Source of the DNA: JBKPRX01 sp046734795
Lineage (GTDB): Bacteria > Actinomycetota > Thermoleophilia > Gaiellales > Gaiellaceae
NCBI GenBank assembly: GCA_046734795.1
Contig: JBKPRX010000099.1
Coordinates: forward strand, 1-14,139
Reading direction: 5' to 3'
Length of the DNA: 14,139 nt
Position 1 is the first letter of the stretch. Each line of letters opens with the position of its first letter. The notes under the pieces are model-generated. The model worked only from the letters and a program-made list of their open reading frames with translations, searched no databases and was not told the origin of the DNA. The position numbers and the translations under genes are program-made. Of the stretch, positions 1-7,483 are shown piece after piece.

Positions 1-835
1 TGAACGAGTCGTAGAGCTCGGTCACGTCGATGTCGTCGTGCGTGATGCCTGCCTGCTCGAACGCGCGCTTTCCGCTCTCGGCAGCCGGCGTAACGGTGAG
101 GTCCGGCATCCGCGTGATCGACCAGTGCGTCTGCGATTCGCCGAAGCCGCGCACGTAGATCGGTGTGGATCCGTTCGTCCGCGCGTTCTCTTCCGTCGTC
201 AGCACGACGGCGCCCGCGCCGTCGGTGACGAGGCAGCAATCGAGCAAGTGCAGCGGGTCGGCGATCAGCTCGCTCGCGAGCACGTCCTCGACCGTAAGCG
301 GATCGCGGTACATCGCCTCGGGATTCAGTGCGGCCCACGCGCGCGCGGCGACCGCGATCTCGGCGAGCTGCTCGCTCGTCGTCCCGTACTGGTGCATGTG
401 CCGGTGCGCTGCCATCGCGTACGAGCCGACAGGTGTGGGCAACCCGTACGGCGCCTCGTACTGCCCGCCGAGCTCGTTCGTCCGCGGCCCGAGACTTCGT
501 CCGCGGTCGCTGCGCTGCCGCGAGCCGTACACGACGAGGGCGACCTCGCAATCGCCGGCTTCAATCGCTCGCGCGGCATGGCCCACGTGGAGCTCGAACG
601 ACGAGCCGCCGACGTTCGTGCCGTCGGAGAAGCGCGGCTGCAGTCCGAGATACTCCGCGAGCATCAGCGTCGGCAGAAAGCCCCACGCACCCGCGGTCAG
701 CAAGCCGTCGACGTCGCCGAGTGCGAGCCCGGCATCCGCGAGCGCCGCGCGTGCGACGTCCGCCTGCGCGGACAGCACCGTGCCGGGACCGAGGCGTCCG
801 TGCTCGAGCGGCGCCTGCGAGACGCCCGCGATCAC
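1..835 (-). CDS. Thiolase-superfamily protein (acetyl-CoA acetyltransferase / lipid-transfer-like), 3' end cut by window
   Basis: The minus-strand frame is open from a GTG at 835 to the left edge (278 residues seen). It begins VIAGVSQAPL and carries SCP-x/lipid-transfer thiolase landmarks: a GDVDGLLT turn near residue 40, DCCLVTDGAGAVVL at 199-212, and DIDVTELYDSF at 268-278 just before the cut. Thiolases cleave or form C-C bonds in acyl-CoA. Here the segment that normally holds the nucleophilic Cys (N-x-x-C-x-S-G) reads NVGGSSF at 74-80, so Gly77 sits where Cys is expected. That fits the Cys-less lineage, which includes Ltp2-like side-chain aldolases acting with a DUF35 partner. No earlier in-frame ATG, GTG or TTG is seen nearby upstream, which supports the GTG start, 16 bp after the dehydrogenase stop. 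It is very likely the third gene of the operon. The superfamily is secure; the exact reaction is not. Confidence 0.85.
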   Translation of the reverse strand, partial: MIAGVSQAPLEHGRLGPGTVLSAQADVARAALADAGLALGDVDGLLTAGAWGFLPTLMLAEYLGLQPRFSDGTNVGGSSFELHVGHAARAIEAGDCEVALVVYGSRQRSDRGRSLGPRTNELGGQYEAPYGLPTPVGSYAMAAHRHMHQYGTTSEQLAEIAVAARAWAALNPEAMYRDPLTVEDVLASELIADPLHLLDCCLVTDGAGAVVLTTEENARTNGSTPIYVRGFGESQTHWSITRMPDLTVTPAAESGKRAFEQAGITHDDIDVTELYDSF

Positions 836-851
836 GGCCGTCCGAGCCGAA

Positions 852-1607
852 CTAGCTACCGCCGGGACCGCCCGTGAGGTAGATCGTCTGCCCGGTGATG
901 TAGCTCGACTCGTCCGAGACGAGGAACGCGGCGAGGTTCGCGACGTCCTCCGGCTTCCCGACGCGCTTGATGGGCTGCCGTTCGATCGTGCGTTTCTGCA
1001 TCTCCGCGTAGTCGACGCCCATGCGTTCCGCGGTCGCCTTCGTCATCGCCGTCTCGATGTGCCCGGGCGCGATCGCGTTCACGTTGATCCCGAAGGGGCC
1101 GAGCTCGATCGACACCGCGCGCACCATCCCCTGCAGCGCTGCCTTTGCGGACGAGTAGTTCGTCTGCCCGCGATTGCCGAGTGCGGAGCGCGACGACATC
1201 ATCACGATCTTTCCGTACTTCTTCTCGACCATGTAGCGCTGCGCGGCACGCGTGCAGAGGAACGCGCCGCGCACGTGAATCCCGAAGACGGTGTCGAAGT
1301 CCTCGTCGCTCATCTTGAAGAGCAGGTTGTCGCGCGTCACGCCCGCGTTGTTGACGAGGATGTCGACCGAGCCGAGCTCCGACGCGACGCGATCGATCGC
1401 GGTGTCGACCTGCGCGCGGTCGGAGACGTCGCAGGCAAGACCGAGGCCCTTGCCGCCGAGCTCGTCGACGAGCTTCTGCGCACCTTCTTCGTTCAGGTCG
1501 AGCGCGGCGACGCGCGCGCCGTCCGCTGCGAAGCGCCGCACGATCGCGGCGCCGATTCCTTGTGCAGCGCCGGTGACGACGGCGACACGTCCATCGAGTG
1601 CACCCAT
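852..1607 (-). CDS. SDR-family 3-hydroxyacyl-CoA / 3-oxoacyl dehydrogenase (FabG/MFE-2-like)
   Basis: A 251-residue classical short-chain dehydrogenase starting at ATG 1607. It has the Rossmann glycine motif TGAAQGIG (12-19), NNAG (86-89), catalytic serine around 138-139, and Y151-SSA-K155, ending in the usual ITGQTIYLTGG. It should use NAD(P)(H) to interconvert 3-hydroxy- and 3-oxoacyl thioesters in the cytoplasm. The tetrad Asn found in FabG (V-N-L-x-G) appears as His111 in IHVRGAF. His at this place is also found in the peroxisomal MFE-2 / HSD17B4 (3R)-hydroxyacyl-CoA dehydrogenase domain, so a beta-oxidation role fits better than fatty-acid synthesis. The gene lies 11 bp after the acyl-CoA synthetase alpha gene and 16 bp before the thiolase, which implies one operon. 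Family assignment is firm; substrate is inferred from the neighbours. Confidence 0.9.
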   Translation of the reverse strand: MGALDGRVAVVTGAAQGIGAAIVRRFAADGARVAALDLNEEGAQKLVDELGGKGLGLACDVSDRAQVDTAIDRVASELGSVDILVNNAGVTRDNLLFKMSDEDFDTVFGIHVRGAFLCTRAAQRYMVEKKYGKIVMMSSRSALGNRGQTNYSSAKAALQGMVRAVSIELGPFGINVNAIAPGHIETAMTKATAERMGVDYAEMQKRTIERQPIKRVGKPEDVANLAAFLVSDESSYITGQTIYLTGGPGGS

Positions 1608-1618
1608 GGGCGCGGAGC

Positions 1619-3028
1619 CTACACCGCTCGCGCAGACAGGGCGGCGCGATCCGTTAGCGCGCGCAGCGTGCGCGCAATGCGACTCGTGCTCGTGTACCAC
1701 GCGAGCCCGAGCTCGGTGAGGAGCTCGATGCTGCGCCGGTGCGGCCGCGTGTACGAATAGACGAGGAGCGTCTTCCCCGAGGCAGCCACGAGCTCGCGAA
1801 TCCGGTCCGCCTCGTGCTCGAGCCGACCCGGGCTCGACAGGCTCGAGACGAGGACGACGGCGTCGAGCTCCTCCGCACCGAGCAAGAGGTCGAGGACCGG
1901 CGCGACGCCGCCCGCGAGCTCGAGGACCTGCGCGGTTGCGTCGACGGGATTTCCCGGAGCGCCGTACGGCGGGATCAGCGCGCGAATCCGCTCCTGCAAG
2001 TCGGCGCCGAGGACGGGCAGCTCGAAGCCCTCCGCAACGAGCGCATCCGCGAGCCACGTGCCGGCGCCGCCGGAGAGCGTCAGGATCCCGACGCGCCGCC
2101 CGGCGGGTGTCGGCGCACGAGAGAACGCGAGCGCGAGATCGACGGCTTCCTCGGGATCCTCGGCGCGCACCAAACCGCACTCGCGGAAGAGCTCGGCGTA
2201 GGCCGCATCGTCGCCGGCGTCGTGCGCCGTGTGGGCGAGCGCAGCGCGCCGCGCTTCGACGGAGCGGCCCACCTTCGCGACGACGATCGGCTTGCCGGCC
2301 GCCTGCGCGCGCGCGGCGAGCTCTGGTACGCGTGCGAGATCGCGCAGCCCCTCCACGAAGAGCAGCACGACTCGCGTCTTTGGATCGTCGACGAGGAACT
2401 CGAGCACGTCGAGCGCGTCGAGGTCTGCTTCGTTCCCCGTCGAGATCACATGGCTGAAGCCGAGACCGCGCGTCTGGCCGTCGTTGAAGAGCGAGAAGCC
2501 GAGCCCGCCGCTGTGCGAGACGACCGCGACGTCGCCGGCAAGCGGGGGGTCCGCGCCGCGATCGAGGTCGATCGTCGGGCTGAAGCTGAGCGGCACCGGG
2601 CCGTGCAGGCTGACGAACCCCTCGGTGTTCGGCCCGAGGATCCGCATCCCGGTCCGGGAAGCGAGCGCCGCCAGCTCGTCCTGGGCGCGTCCGCCCGCCT
2701 CGTCCTGCTCCGCGAACCCGGACGCGATCACGACGGCGTAGCGCACGCCTGCGCTCGCGCACGCGTGCGCGAGCTCCGCGACCCGCGCGGCGTTCACGAC
2801 AAGGAGCGCGACGTCGACCGGCTCGGGGACCGAGGCAAGGTCGGGGTATGAGCGAAGGCCGCACACCTCGTCGTAGTTCGGGTTCACCGGGAAGACCTGC
2901 CCGTCGAAGCCGTGTTGCTGAAGGATTCGGAGCGGGCGCCCGGCGATCGAGTCCTCGCGCGGCGATGCGCCGACAACGGCGACCGAACGCGGCGCGAACA
3001 ACCGCTCGAGCGGTTTCCCGTCGCTCAT
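1619..3028 (-). CDS. Acyl-CoA synthetase (NDP-forming), alpha subunit only (CoA-binding plus CoA-ligase domains)
   Basis: A 469-residue protein with an N-terminal CoA-binding Rossmann domain (LFAPRSVAVVGAS at 10-22; FPVNPNY at 46-52; ILGPNTEGFVSLHG at 130-143) followed by succinyl-CoA-ligase-like domains (VVSHSGGLGFSLFNDG at 169-184; LTLSGGAGTWLAD at 317-328). His266 in AHTAHDAGDDAAY matches the phosphohistidine of the ADP-forming acetate-CoA ligase family. The family forms acyl-CoA from acid, CoA and ATP through acyl-phosphate and phosphohistidine intermediates. Most bacterial members are fusions of about 700 residues ending in an ATP-grasp domain. This one stops at about the length of a separate alpha subunit, and no ATP-grasp partner is visible in the window. 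The ATG at 3028 is chosen because conserved sequence begins there; an upstream in-frame start at 3106 would add only an Arg/Pro-rich tail. It is the first gene of the operon. Confidence 0.88.
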   Translation of the reverse strand: MSDGKPLERLFAPRSVAVVGASPREDSIAGRPLRILQQHGFDGQVFPVNPNYDEVCGLRSYPDLASVPEPVDVALLVVNAARVAELAHACASAGVRYAVVIASGFAEQDEAGGRAQDELAALASRTGMRILGPNTEGFVSLHGPVPLSFSPTIDLDRGADPPLAGDVAVVSHSGGLGFSLFNDGQTRGLGFSHVISTGNEADLDALDVLEFLVDDPKTRVVLLFVEGLRDLARVPELAARAQAAGKPIVVAKVGRSVEARRAALAHTAHDAGDDAAYAELFRECGLVRAEDPEEAVDLALAFSRAPTPAGRRVGILTLSGGAGTWLADALVAEGFELPVLGADLQERIRALIPPYGAPGNPVDATAQVLELAGGVAPVLDLLLGAEELDAVVLVSSLSSPGRLEHEADRIRELVAASGKTLLVYSYTRPHRRSIELLTELGLAWYTSTSRIARTLRALTDRAALSARAV

Positions 3029-3048
3029 CCGCAGGTACCCCGACCGCT

Positions 3049-4170
3049 GTGAGGGCGCGCGTTCTCGGGTCGGCGATCGCGGTCGTGGCGGTGCTCGCGG
3101 CGGCACCCGGCGCCGGTGCGCGCGGCCTCGACCCGGGGTCGCGCGTCGAAGCGCTCGCGCTCGCCAAGAACGGCCTCGCGCTCATCGACCGCCACTGGTG
3201 GGACCCGAACTACGGCTGGTACGACGAGCGACTGTCGAACCGGTGGAACGCAAGCATGCCGCTCCTCCGTCTGTGGGGCGCGTTCCCGCTCTTCGAGACC
3301 GTGAACGCGATTGCGATCGCCGAGCCGACCGCGGCCAACAAAGCGCAGGTCGACCGCATCGCGTCGTACGCGCGGCGTTATTTCAACCGGACGCTGAAAC
3401 CGGTCGGCGGCTTCGCGTACGACATCGACACCGCGCGGCCGAGCATGCAGACCTACTTCGACGACAACGGCTGGTGGGCGATCGCGTTCCTCGACGCGTA
3501 TCGCGCGACGGGCAATCGCGCGTATCTCGCCGACGCGGCGCATGCGTTCCGATACATCGTCCGCGCGGGCTGGGAGCCGACCGACGGTGGCATCTGGTGA
3601 GAGACGCTCCGTCTGCACAAGACCGCCGAGCCGCTCGCCGCCGCGGTTTACGTCGGCTTTCGCCTCTTTCGCGCGACCGGCAACGGGTACTTCTTGCGCC
3701 AGGCGAACAAGCTGCTCGCGTGGGCCGACGAGCGCACGGTCGATCCAACGACCGGGCTCTACGCACGCAGCGACACCGACCCGACGCTCTCGACGAACGT
3801 CGAGGGGATGATGATCGGCGCGCAGCTCGAGCTGTGCACGATCCTCGAGCGCCCGACGTGCACGAAGGCGCAGCGGCTTGCGCGCGCGCGTGTCCAGGCG
3901 TTCGGCCGCGACCTGAGCTGGATGCCGGCGGCGGACGTCATCTACCTGCGCTTTCTCCTCGATCTGTACCGGCGCGACCACAACCACCGCTGGTACGACA
4001 TCACGCTCGCGAACGCACGGCGCGCGATCGCGAACGCGCGCGGTCCGGGCGGCCTCTACCTCCGGAAGTGGAGCGGGAAGACGTTGCCCGGCGGGCATCT
4101 GCAGACGCACGCGGCGACTCTCAGCCTGTTCGCGTGGCTCGCGACCGTACACCCGCCGCCGCGACGGTAG
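3049..4170 (+). pseudogene. Exported GH76-like glycosidase (alpha-1,6-mannanase family) interrupted by an in-frame TGA
   Basis: GTG at 3049 opens a frame with a signal peptide (basic VRAR, hydrophobic LGSAIAVVAVLAAA, cleavage near AGA-RG). The frame then shows GH76 features: the catalytic-type Asp pair D138-D139 in TYFDDNGWW, then AFLDAYRATGN. At 3598-3600 it meets TGA. The same frame then stays open for 189 more residues to TAG at 4168-4170 and keeps aligning with the intact paralogue at 6353-7456: HKTAEPLAAA, EGMMIGAQLELC, RDHNHRWYDITLANA, LQTHAATLSLFAWLA. The TGA falls where the paralogue has the second Trp of GGVWWDT, so a single TGG-to-TGA change explains it. The two halves total about the same length as the paralogue and keep high GC at third positions, so the lesion is recent or an assembly error. 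A reinitiated fragment from ATG 3694 would lack both the signal and the Asp pair. Neighbouring genes use TGA as stop. Confidence 0.82.
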
Positions 4171-5373
4171 TCATCGCGTTCGGCCCGTCGCCGCGTCGCC
4201 GAGCAGCTCGCGCGCGATCAAGTAGCGATGGATCTCACTCGGCCCTTCGACGACGCGCGAGACGCGGAGCGCGCGGAACCAGCGTTCGAGCGGCATCTCC
4301 TTCGCGACGCCCATCCCGCCGAGGATCTGCATCATCGCGTCGACGACGCGGAAGCCCATCTCGGTGCCGTACAGCTTCGCGATCGACGCTTCGGTGCGCG
4401 CGTCCTCGCCTTGATCTGCTTTCCACGCGGCCTCCCACGTGAGATGACGCGCGGCGTTGATCTCGATGCGCGCGTCTGCGATCGCGAACTGCACGGCCTG
4501 TCGCGTCGCGAGGAGCGCACCGAAGGTCTCGCGCTGCCGAGCCCAGTCGATCGCGAGACGCAGCGCTTCCTCCGCGACGCCCACTGCCTGCGCTGCGTAA
4601 TGCAAACGGCCGCGCACGAGCCATTCCTGCGCGAGGGCGAACCCCTGGCCTTCCTCGCCGATCAGGTTCTCCGCTGGAACCTCGCAATCCTCGAACCACA
4701 CCTCGGTCGTCCAGTGGTCGCGCAACACCGGCACCGACGACACGCGCATGCCCGGTGTGTCGGAGTCGACGATGAACGCGCTGATGCCGGCGCGGCCGGC
4801 GCTCGTATCGGTGCGCGCATAGACGACGCCGTAGCGTGCCTCGTCCGCGTTCGTTGCCCACATCTTGTGGCCGTTCAAGACGTACGCGTCGCCCTTCCGC
4901 ACCGCGGTCGCGCGGATGGAACGCGCCGGGTCCGAGCCGCCGGTCGGCTCGCTGATCGCGGTGAACGACGTCCACGCGTTTTCAATCGTCGGCACGACGT
5001 ACCGCTCGATCTGATCCTTGTTGCCGCGGTAGAGGACAACGGGCGGCGCGTGGCCGAACGCACCTCCGCCCGGTAGCGGAAACGAGAACCGGTGCTTCGC
5101 GGCCTGCTCGGTCACGACGACGCCTTCGAAGACCGAGAGGCCGCCGCCGCCGAACTCCTCCGGCGCCTCGAAGCACCACAGGTCGGCGGCGCGCGCCTTC
5201 GCCTGGAGCTCGCCGAGCTGCGGTTGCGGGATCTCGCGCGCATCTGCGGGAAGGTCGTCCTCGACCGGGCGAATCTCCTCGCGGACGAAGTCGGCGACGA
5301 CACCGGAGAGCATCCGCAGCTCGTCGGAGAGCCCGAAGCCGCGAAATGCTACGTCAGCGTCCTTCGTAGACAC
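4171..5373 (-). CDS. Acyl-CoA dehydrogenase
   Basis: A 400-residue FAD-dependent acyl-CoA dehydrogenase, the full length of the family. It has the helical N-terminal domain, the flavin-binding segment FTAISEPTGGSDPA (137-150), a lid segment LNGHKMWATNA (166-176), the beta-domain ending EVPAENLIGEEGQGF (231-245), the RQRETFG motif (279-285), QILGGMGVAKE (349-359) and a C-terminal VVEGPSEIHRYLIARELL. Glu376 in VEGPSEI aligns with the catalytic base of medium-chain enzymes. It introduces the alpha-beta double bond of an acyl-CoA and passes electrons to an electron-transfer flavoprotein. Start is GTG 5373, which overlaps the last 20 bp of the upstream hydratase gene, so the two are probably translationally coupled. 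The stop directly abuts the stop of the convergent GH76 pseudogene, leaving no room for a separate terminator. Chain-length preference cannot be read from the sequence. Confidence 0.93.
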   Translation of the reverse strand: MSTKDADVAFRGFGLSDELRMLSGVVADFVREEIRPVEDDLPADAREIPQPQLGELQAKARAADLWCFEAPEEFGGGGLSVFEGVVVTEQAAKHRFSFPLPGGGAFGHAPPVVLYRGNKDQIERYVVPTIENAWTSFTAISEPTGGSDPARSIRATAVRKGDAYVLNGHKMWATNADEARYGVVYARTDTSAGRAGISAFIVDSDTPGMRVSSVPVLRDHWTTEVWFEDCEVPAENLIGEEGQGFALAQEWLVRGRLHYAAQAVGVAEEALRLAIDWARQRETFGALLATRQAVQFAIADARIEINAARHLTWEAAWKADQGEDARTEASIAKLYGTEMGFRVVDAMMQILGGMGVAKEMPLERWFRALRVSRVVEGPSEIHRYLIARELLGDAATGRTR

Positions 5374-6142
5374 CCTGCCGCTTCTCCGTAAAGGCTGCGA
5401 ACGCTTCCTTCGAGTCCTCCGTCGACTGAACCACAGCCATGTGCGACGAGATCAGGTCGAGCGAAGTGCGCAGATCGGTGCGCGCGGACTGGTACGCCGC
5501 GCGCTTGATCATCGCGACCGCGATCGGCGGCGAGCTCGCGAGTCGCCGTGCGAGCGCGTAGGTCTCGTCCATCAGCTTGTCGTCGTCGTAGACGTGGTTT
5601 GCGATCCCGATGCGCGCCGCTTCTTCCCCGTCGACGAAGTCGCCCGTCAGCAAGAGCTCGAGCGCTTTCGCCGTGCCGACGAGCCGCGGCAGGAAGTAAC
5701 AGCCGCCGTCACCGGGCACGAGGCCGACGCGGATGTACCCCTCGGAGAAGCGAGCCGACCGCGAAGCGAGCCGGATGTCGCACATGAGCGCCATGTCCAT
5801 CCCCGCGCCGACCGCAACGCCGTTCACCGCGGCGATCACCGGCTTGTCGAGATCTTCGAGCGCGTAGGCGACGCGGTGGATCCGATCCGTGAGCGTCTGC
5901 TTTCGCTCGAGCGGCGTCGGCTGCGGTCCGTCGGGGTTGTACCGCGCCAGGTCGACGCCGGAGCAAAACGCATCGCCCGCGCCCGTGAGCACGACGACGC
6001 GCACGTTCGCATCGGTCCGCGCCTCGACGAGCACCTGCGCCCACTCGTCGATCATCTCGAGCGTGAACGCGTTCTTGCGCTCGGGGCGGTTGAGGAGGAT
6101 CGTGCCGATCCCGTCCTCGACGCTCCACTCCAGATCCGCCAT
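5354..6142 (-). CDS. Enoyl-CoA hydratase/isomerase (crotonase) family protein
   Basis: A 262-residue crotonase-fold protein. It shows LNRPERKNAFT (17-27), an oxyanion-hole strand with FCSGVDL (59-65), NGVAVGAGMDMALMCDIRLA (107-126), VGLVPGDGGCYFLPRLVG (139-156) and the C-terminal AFAAFTEKRQGVYEG. Crotonases hydrate, isomerise or otherwise rework enoyl-CoA esters. Aligned to rat mitochondrial hydratase, the catalytic Glu144 position is Asp116 and the Glu164 position is Tyr136 (in FSEGYIRVG). Classic two-glutamate hydration is therefore doubtful, and isomerase or another crotonase chemistry is possible. GAGMD-type members are, to my knowledge, common in actinobacteria and routinely annotated only as enoyl-CoA hydratase-related. 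Start is ATG 6142, preceded by a purine-rich GAGGTGAG. The 3' end overlaps the acyl-CoA dehydrogenase gene by 20 bp, so this is the first gene of that pair. Confidence 0.88.
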   Translation of the reverse strand: MADLEWSVEDGIGTILLNRPERKNAFTLEMIDEWAQVLVEARTDANVRVVVLTGAGDAFCSGVDLARYNPDGPQPTPLERKQTLTDRIHRVAYALEDLDKPVIAAVNGVAVGAGMDMALMCDIRLASRSARFSEGYIRVGLVPGDGGCYFLPRLVGTAKALELLLTGDFVDGEEAARIGIANHVYDDDKLMDETYALARRLASSPPIAVAMIKRAAYQSARTDLRTSLDLISSHMAVVQSTEDSKEAFAAFTEKRQGVYEGR

Positions 6143-6352
6143 CTCACCTCGCTCTCGGAAGCCGGAGGTGATTCTGACGTGGACGGCTGGGTCGCCGCCG
6201 CGGGACCGGGGAGAGCGGGCGCGGCGGCGACGGCCGTGGTCGCGGGTGAGCCGCAGAAAAGCGGCGACGCGCGTCTCGCGCGAAGTGTTCTGAAGGATTC
6301 GGCAGTTTCCTGCGCTCGAGCTCTAACAGTTTGCACTCACGCGGCTGCTGGA

Positions 6353-7456
6353 ATGAGCCGCCCAATGCGAGGGCTTTGCGCATGCGCAGCGGTGGCGGCG
6401 GTCGCACTCGTCGCAGCGTTTCCGACGCCGGCACGAGATCGGGCGGCCTTCCAGCAGCTTGCGGAACAGGGCCTGACGCAGACGCAATCGCTCTGGTGGA
6501 ACGGCGACAAGCGGTGGTACCGCGGCGCGCTCACCGGTGAACCGTCGGTCTCGTCCATGTGGTGGTCGTTCCCATTGCTCGAGCTCGCCTCTGCGGTTGC
6601 GATCGCAAACCCGACGAAGGCGAACAAGCAACGCGTCGACACGCTCTACACGGGCGCCGAAGGCTATTGGGATCGCTCGCTCGGAAACGGAACCGGCGGC
6701 GTCTCGGCCGGATGGCATGTCAGTCCGAGCTACCACGGCTTCTTCGACGATGCGGGATGGTGGGGCGTCGCGTATCTCGACGCTTACCGTGCGACCGGCA
6801 ACAAGCGCTGGCTCGCGAACGCGTCGAAGGCGCTCGGCTGGATCGACGACTTCGGCTGGGATCGTCAGTCCGGCGGTGTCTGGTGGGACACGTTCCACCA
6901 GCACAAGACGTCTGAGCCGCTCGCCGCCGCCGCGCTGATCGCAGCAACGCTCTACCGCATCCAGCACAAGAAGCCGCAACTCGAGATCGCGAAGCGGTAC
7001 ATGGCCTGGGCCGACGCGAAGACGCGGAACGCGAAGCAGGACGGCCTCTACGGACGAAGCGACGTCGACGGAACCGTCATGGACTACGTGCAGGGGATGA
7101 TGATCGCTGCGAACGTCGAGCTCTGCGTCGGCGCGAAGACGCAGTCGTATTGCACGAAGGCCGAGCAGCTCGCCGACGCGTCGATGAAGCAGTTCCCGTA
7201 CTACGCAGACTGGGCGCCGGAGACGGACATCGTCTACCTGCGCGGGATGCTTCGGCTGTACGAGCGCGATCACAACCCGCGGTGGTACGCGCTCATCCTC
7301 GACAACGCCGAGCGCGCCGCGCGCTTCGCGCGCGACGAGGACGGGCTGTGGTCGCACCGCTGGGACGGTGGCTGGACGCAGCCGGGCGTCCTCTACACCC
7401 AGGCCGCGACGCTCGAGCTCTTCGCTTGGGCGTCGATCGCGAAGCCGCCGACCTAG
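6353..7456 (+). CDS. Exported GH76-like glycosidase (alpha-1,6-mannanase family), intact paralogue
   Basis: A 367-residue protein with an N-terminal signal (MSRPMRGLC, then hydrophobic CAAVAAVALVAAF, cleavage near PTPA) and an (alpha/alpha)6 GH76-type body: MWWSFPLLELASAVAIA (69-85), the putative catalytic Asp132-Asp133 in FFDDAGWWGVAYLDAYRATGN, GGVWWDTFHQHKTSEPLAAAAL (split around 174-196), YVQGMMIAANVELC (245-258) and a C-terminal TQAATLELFAWASIA. GH76 enzymes cleave alpha-1,6-mannosidic linkages outside the cell; the substrate here is unknown. Cys258 and Cys267 are also present in the disrupted copy at 3049-4170 and could form a disulfide. The start could instead be the in-frame ATG at 6365, which also leaves a signal peptide. 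The gene is divergent from the hydratase gene across 210 bp in which no clear promoter motif was found. Confidence 0.75.
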   Translation: MSRPMRGLCACAAVAAVALVAAFPTPARDRAAFQQLAEQGLTQTQSLWWNGDKRWYRGALTGEPSVSSMWWSFPLLELASAVAIANPTKANKQRVDTLYTGAEGYWDRSLGNGTGGVSAGWHVSPSYHGFFDDAGWWGVAYLDAYRATGNKRWLANASKALGWIDDFGWDRQSGGVWWDTFHQHKTSEPLAAAALIAATLYRIQHKKPQLEIAKRYMAWADAKTRNAKQDGLYGRSDVDGTVMDYVQGMMIAANVELCVGAKTQSYCTKAEQLADASMKQFPYYADWAPETDIVYLRGMLRLYERDHNPRWYALILDNAERAARFARDEDGLWSHRWDGGWTQPGVLYTQAATLELFAWASIAKPPT

Positions 7457-7483
7457 CCGCCGCGATTGCGGTACGGTCGCGCC

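Noticed and set aside
165..1760. Long plus-strand open frame (531 codons) opposite the thiolase and SDR genes
   Set aside because: It is an antisense shadow typical of very GC-rich DNA; its translation is Arg/Ala/Ser-rich low-complexity sequence, while the minus strand carries clear thiolase and SDR motifs.
852..3185. A single 777-residue fusion on the minus strand ending in the SDR
   Set aside because: Only the last 251 residues are SDR; the rest is out of frame with the real acyl-CoA synthetase gene and Arg-rich. The SDR has its own ATG at 1607.
3598..3600. TGA read as tryptophan or selenocysteine
   Set aside because: Neighbouring genes end in TGA, the expected residue is Trp rather than Cys/Sec, and no SECIS-like hairpin was evident immediately after the codon.
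5441..6352. Upstream in-frame extension of the second GH76-like gene (open frame from 5441)
   Set aside because: The extension is antisense to the hydratase gene and has no domain features, whereas the signal peptide begins at the ATG at 6353.
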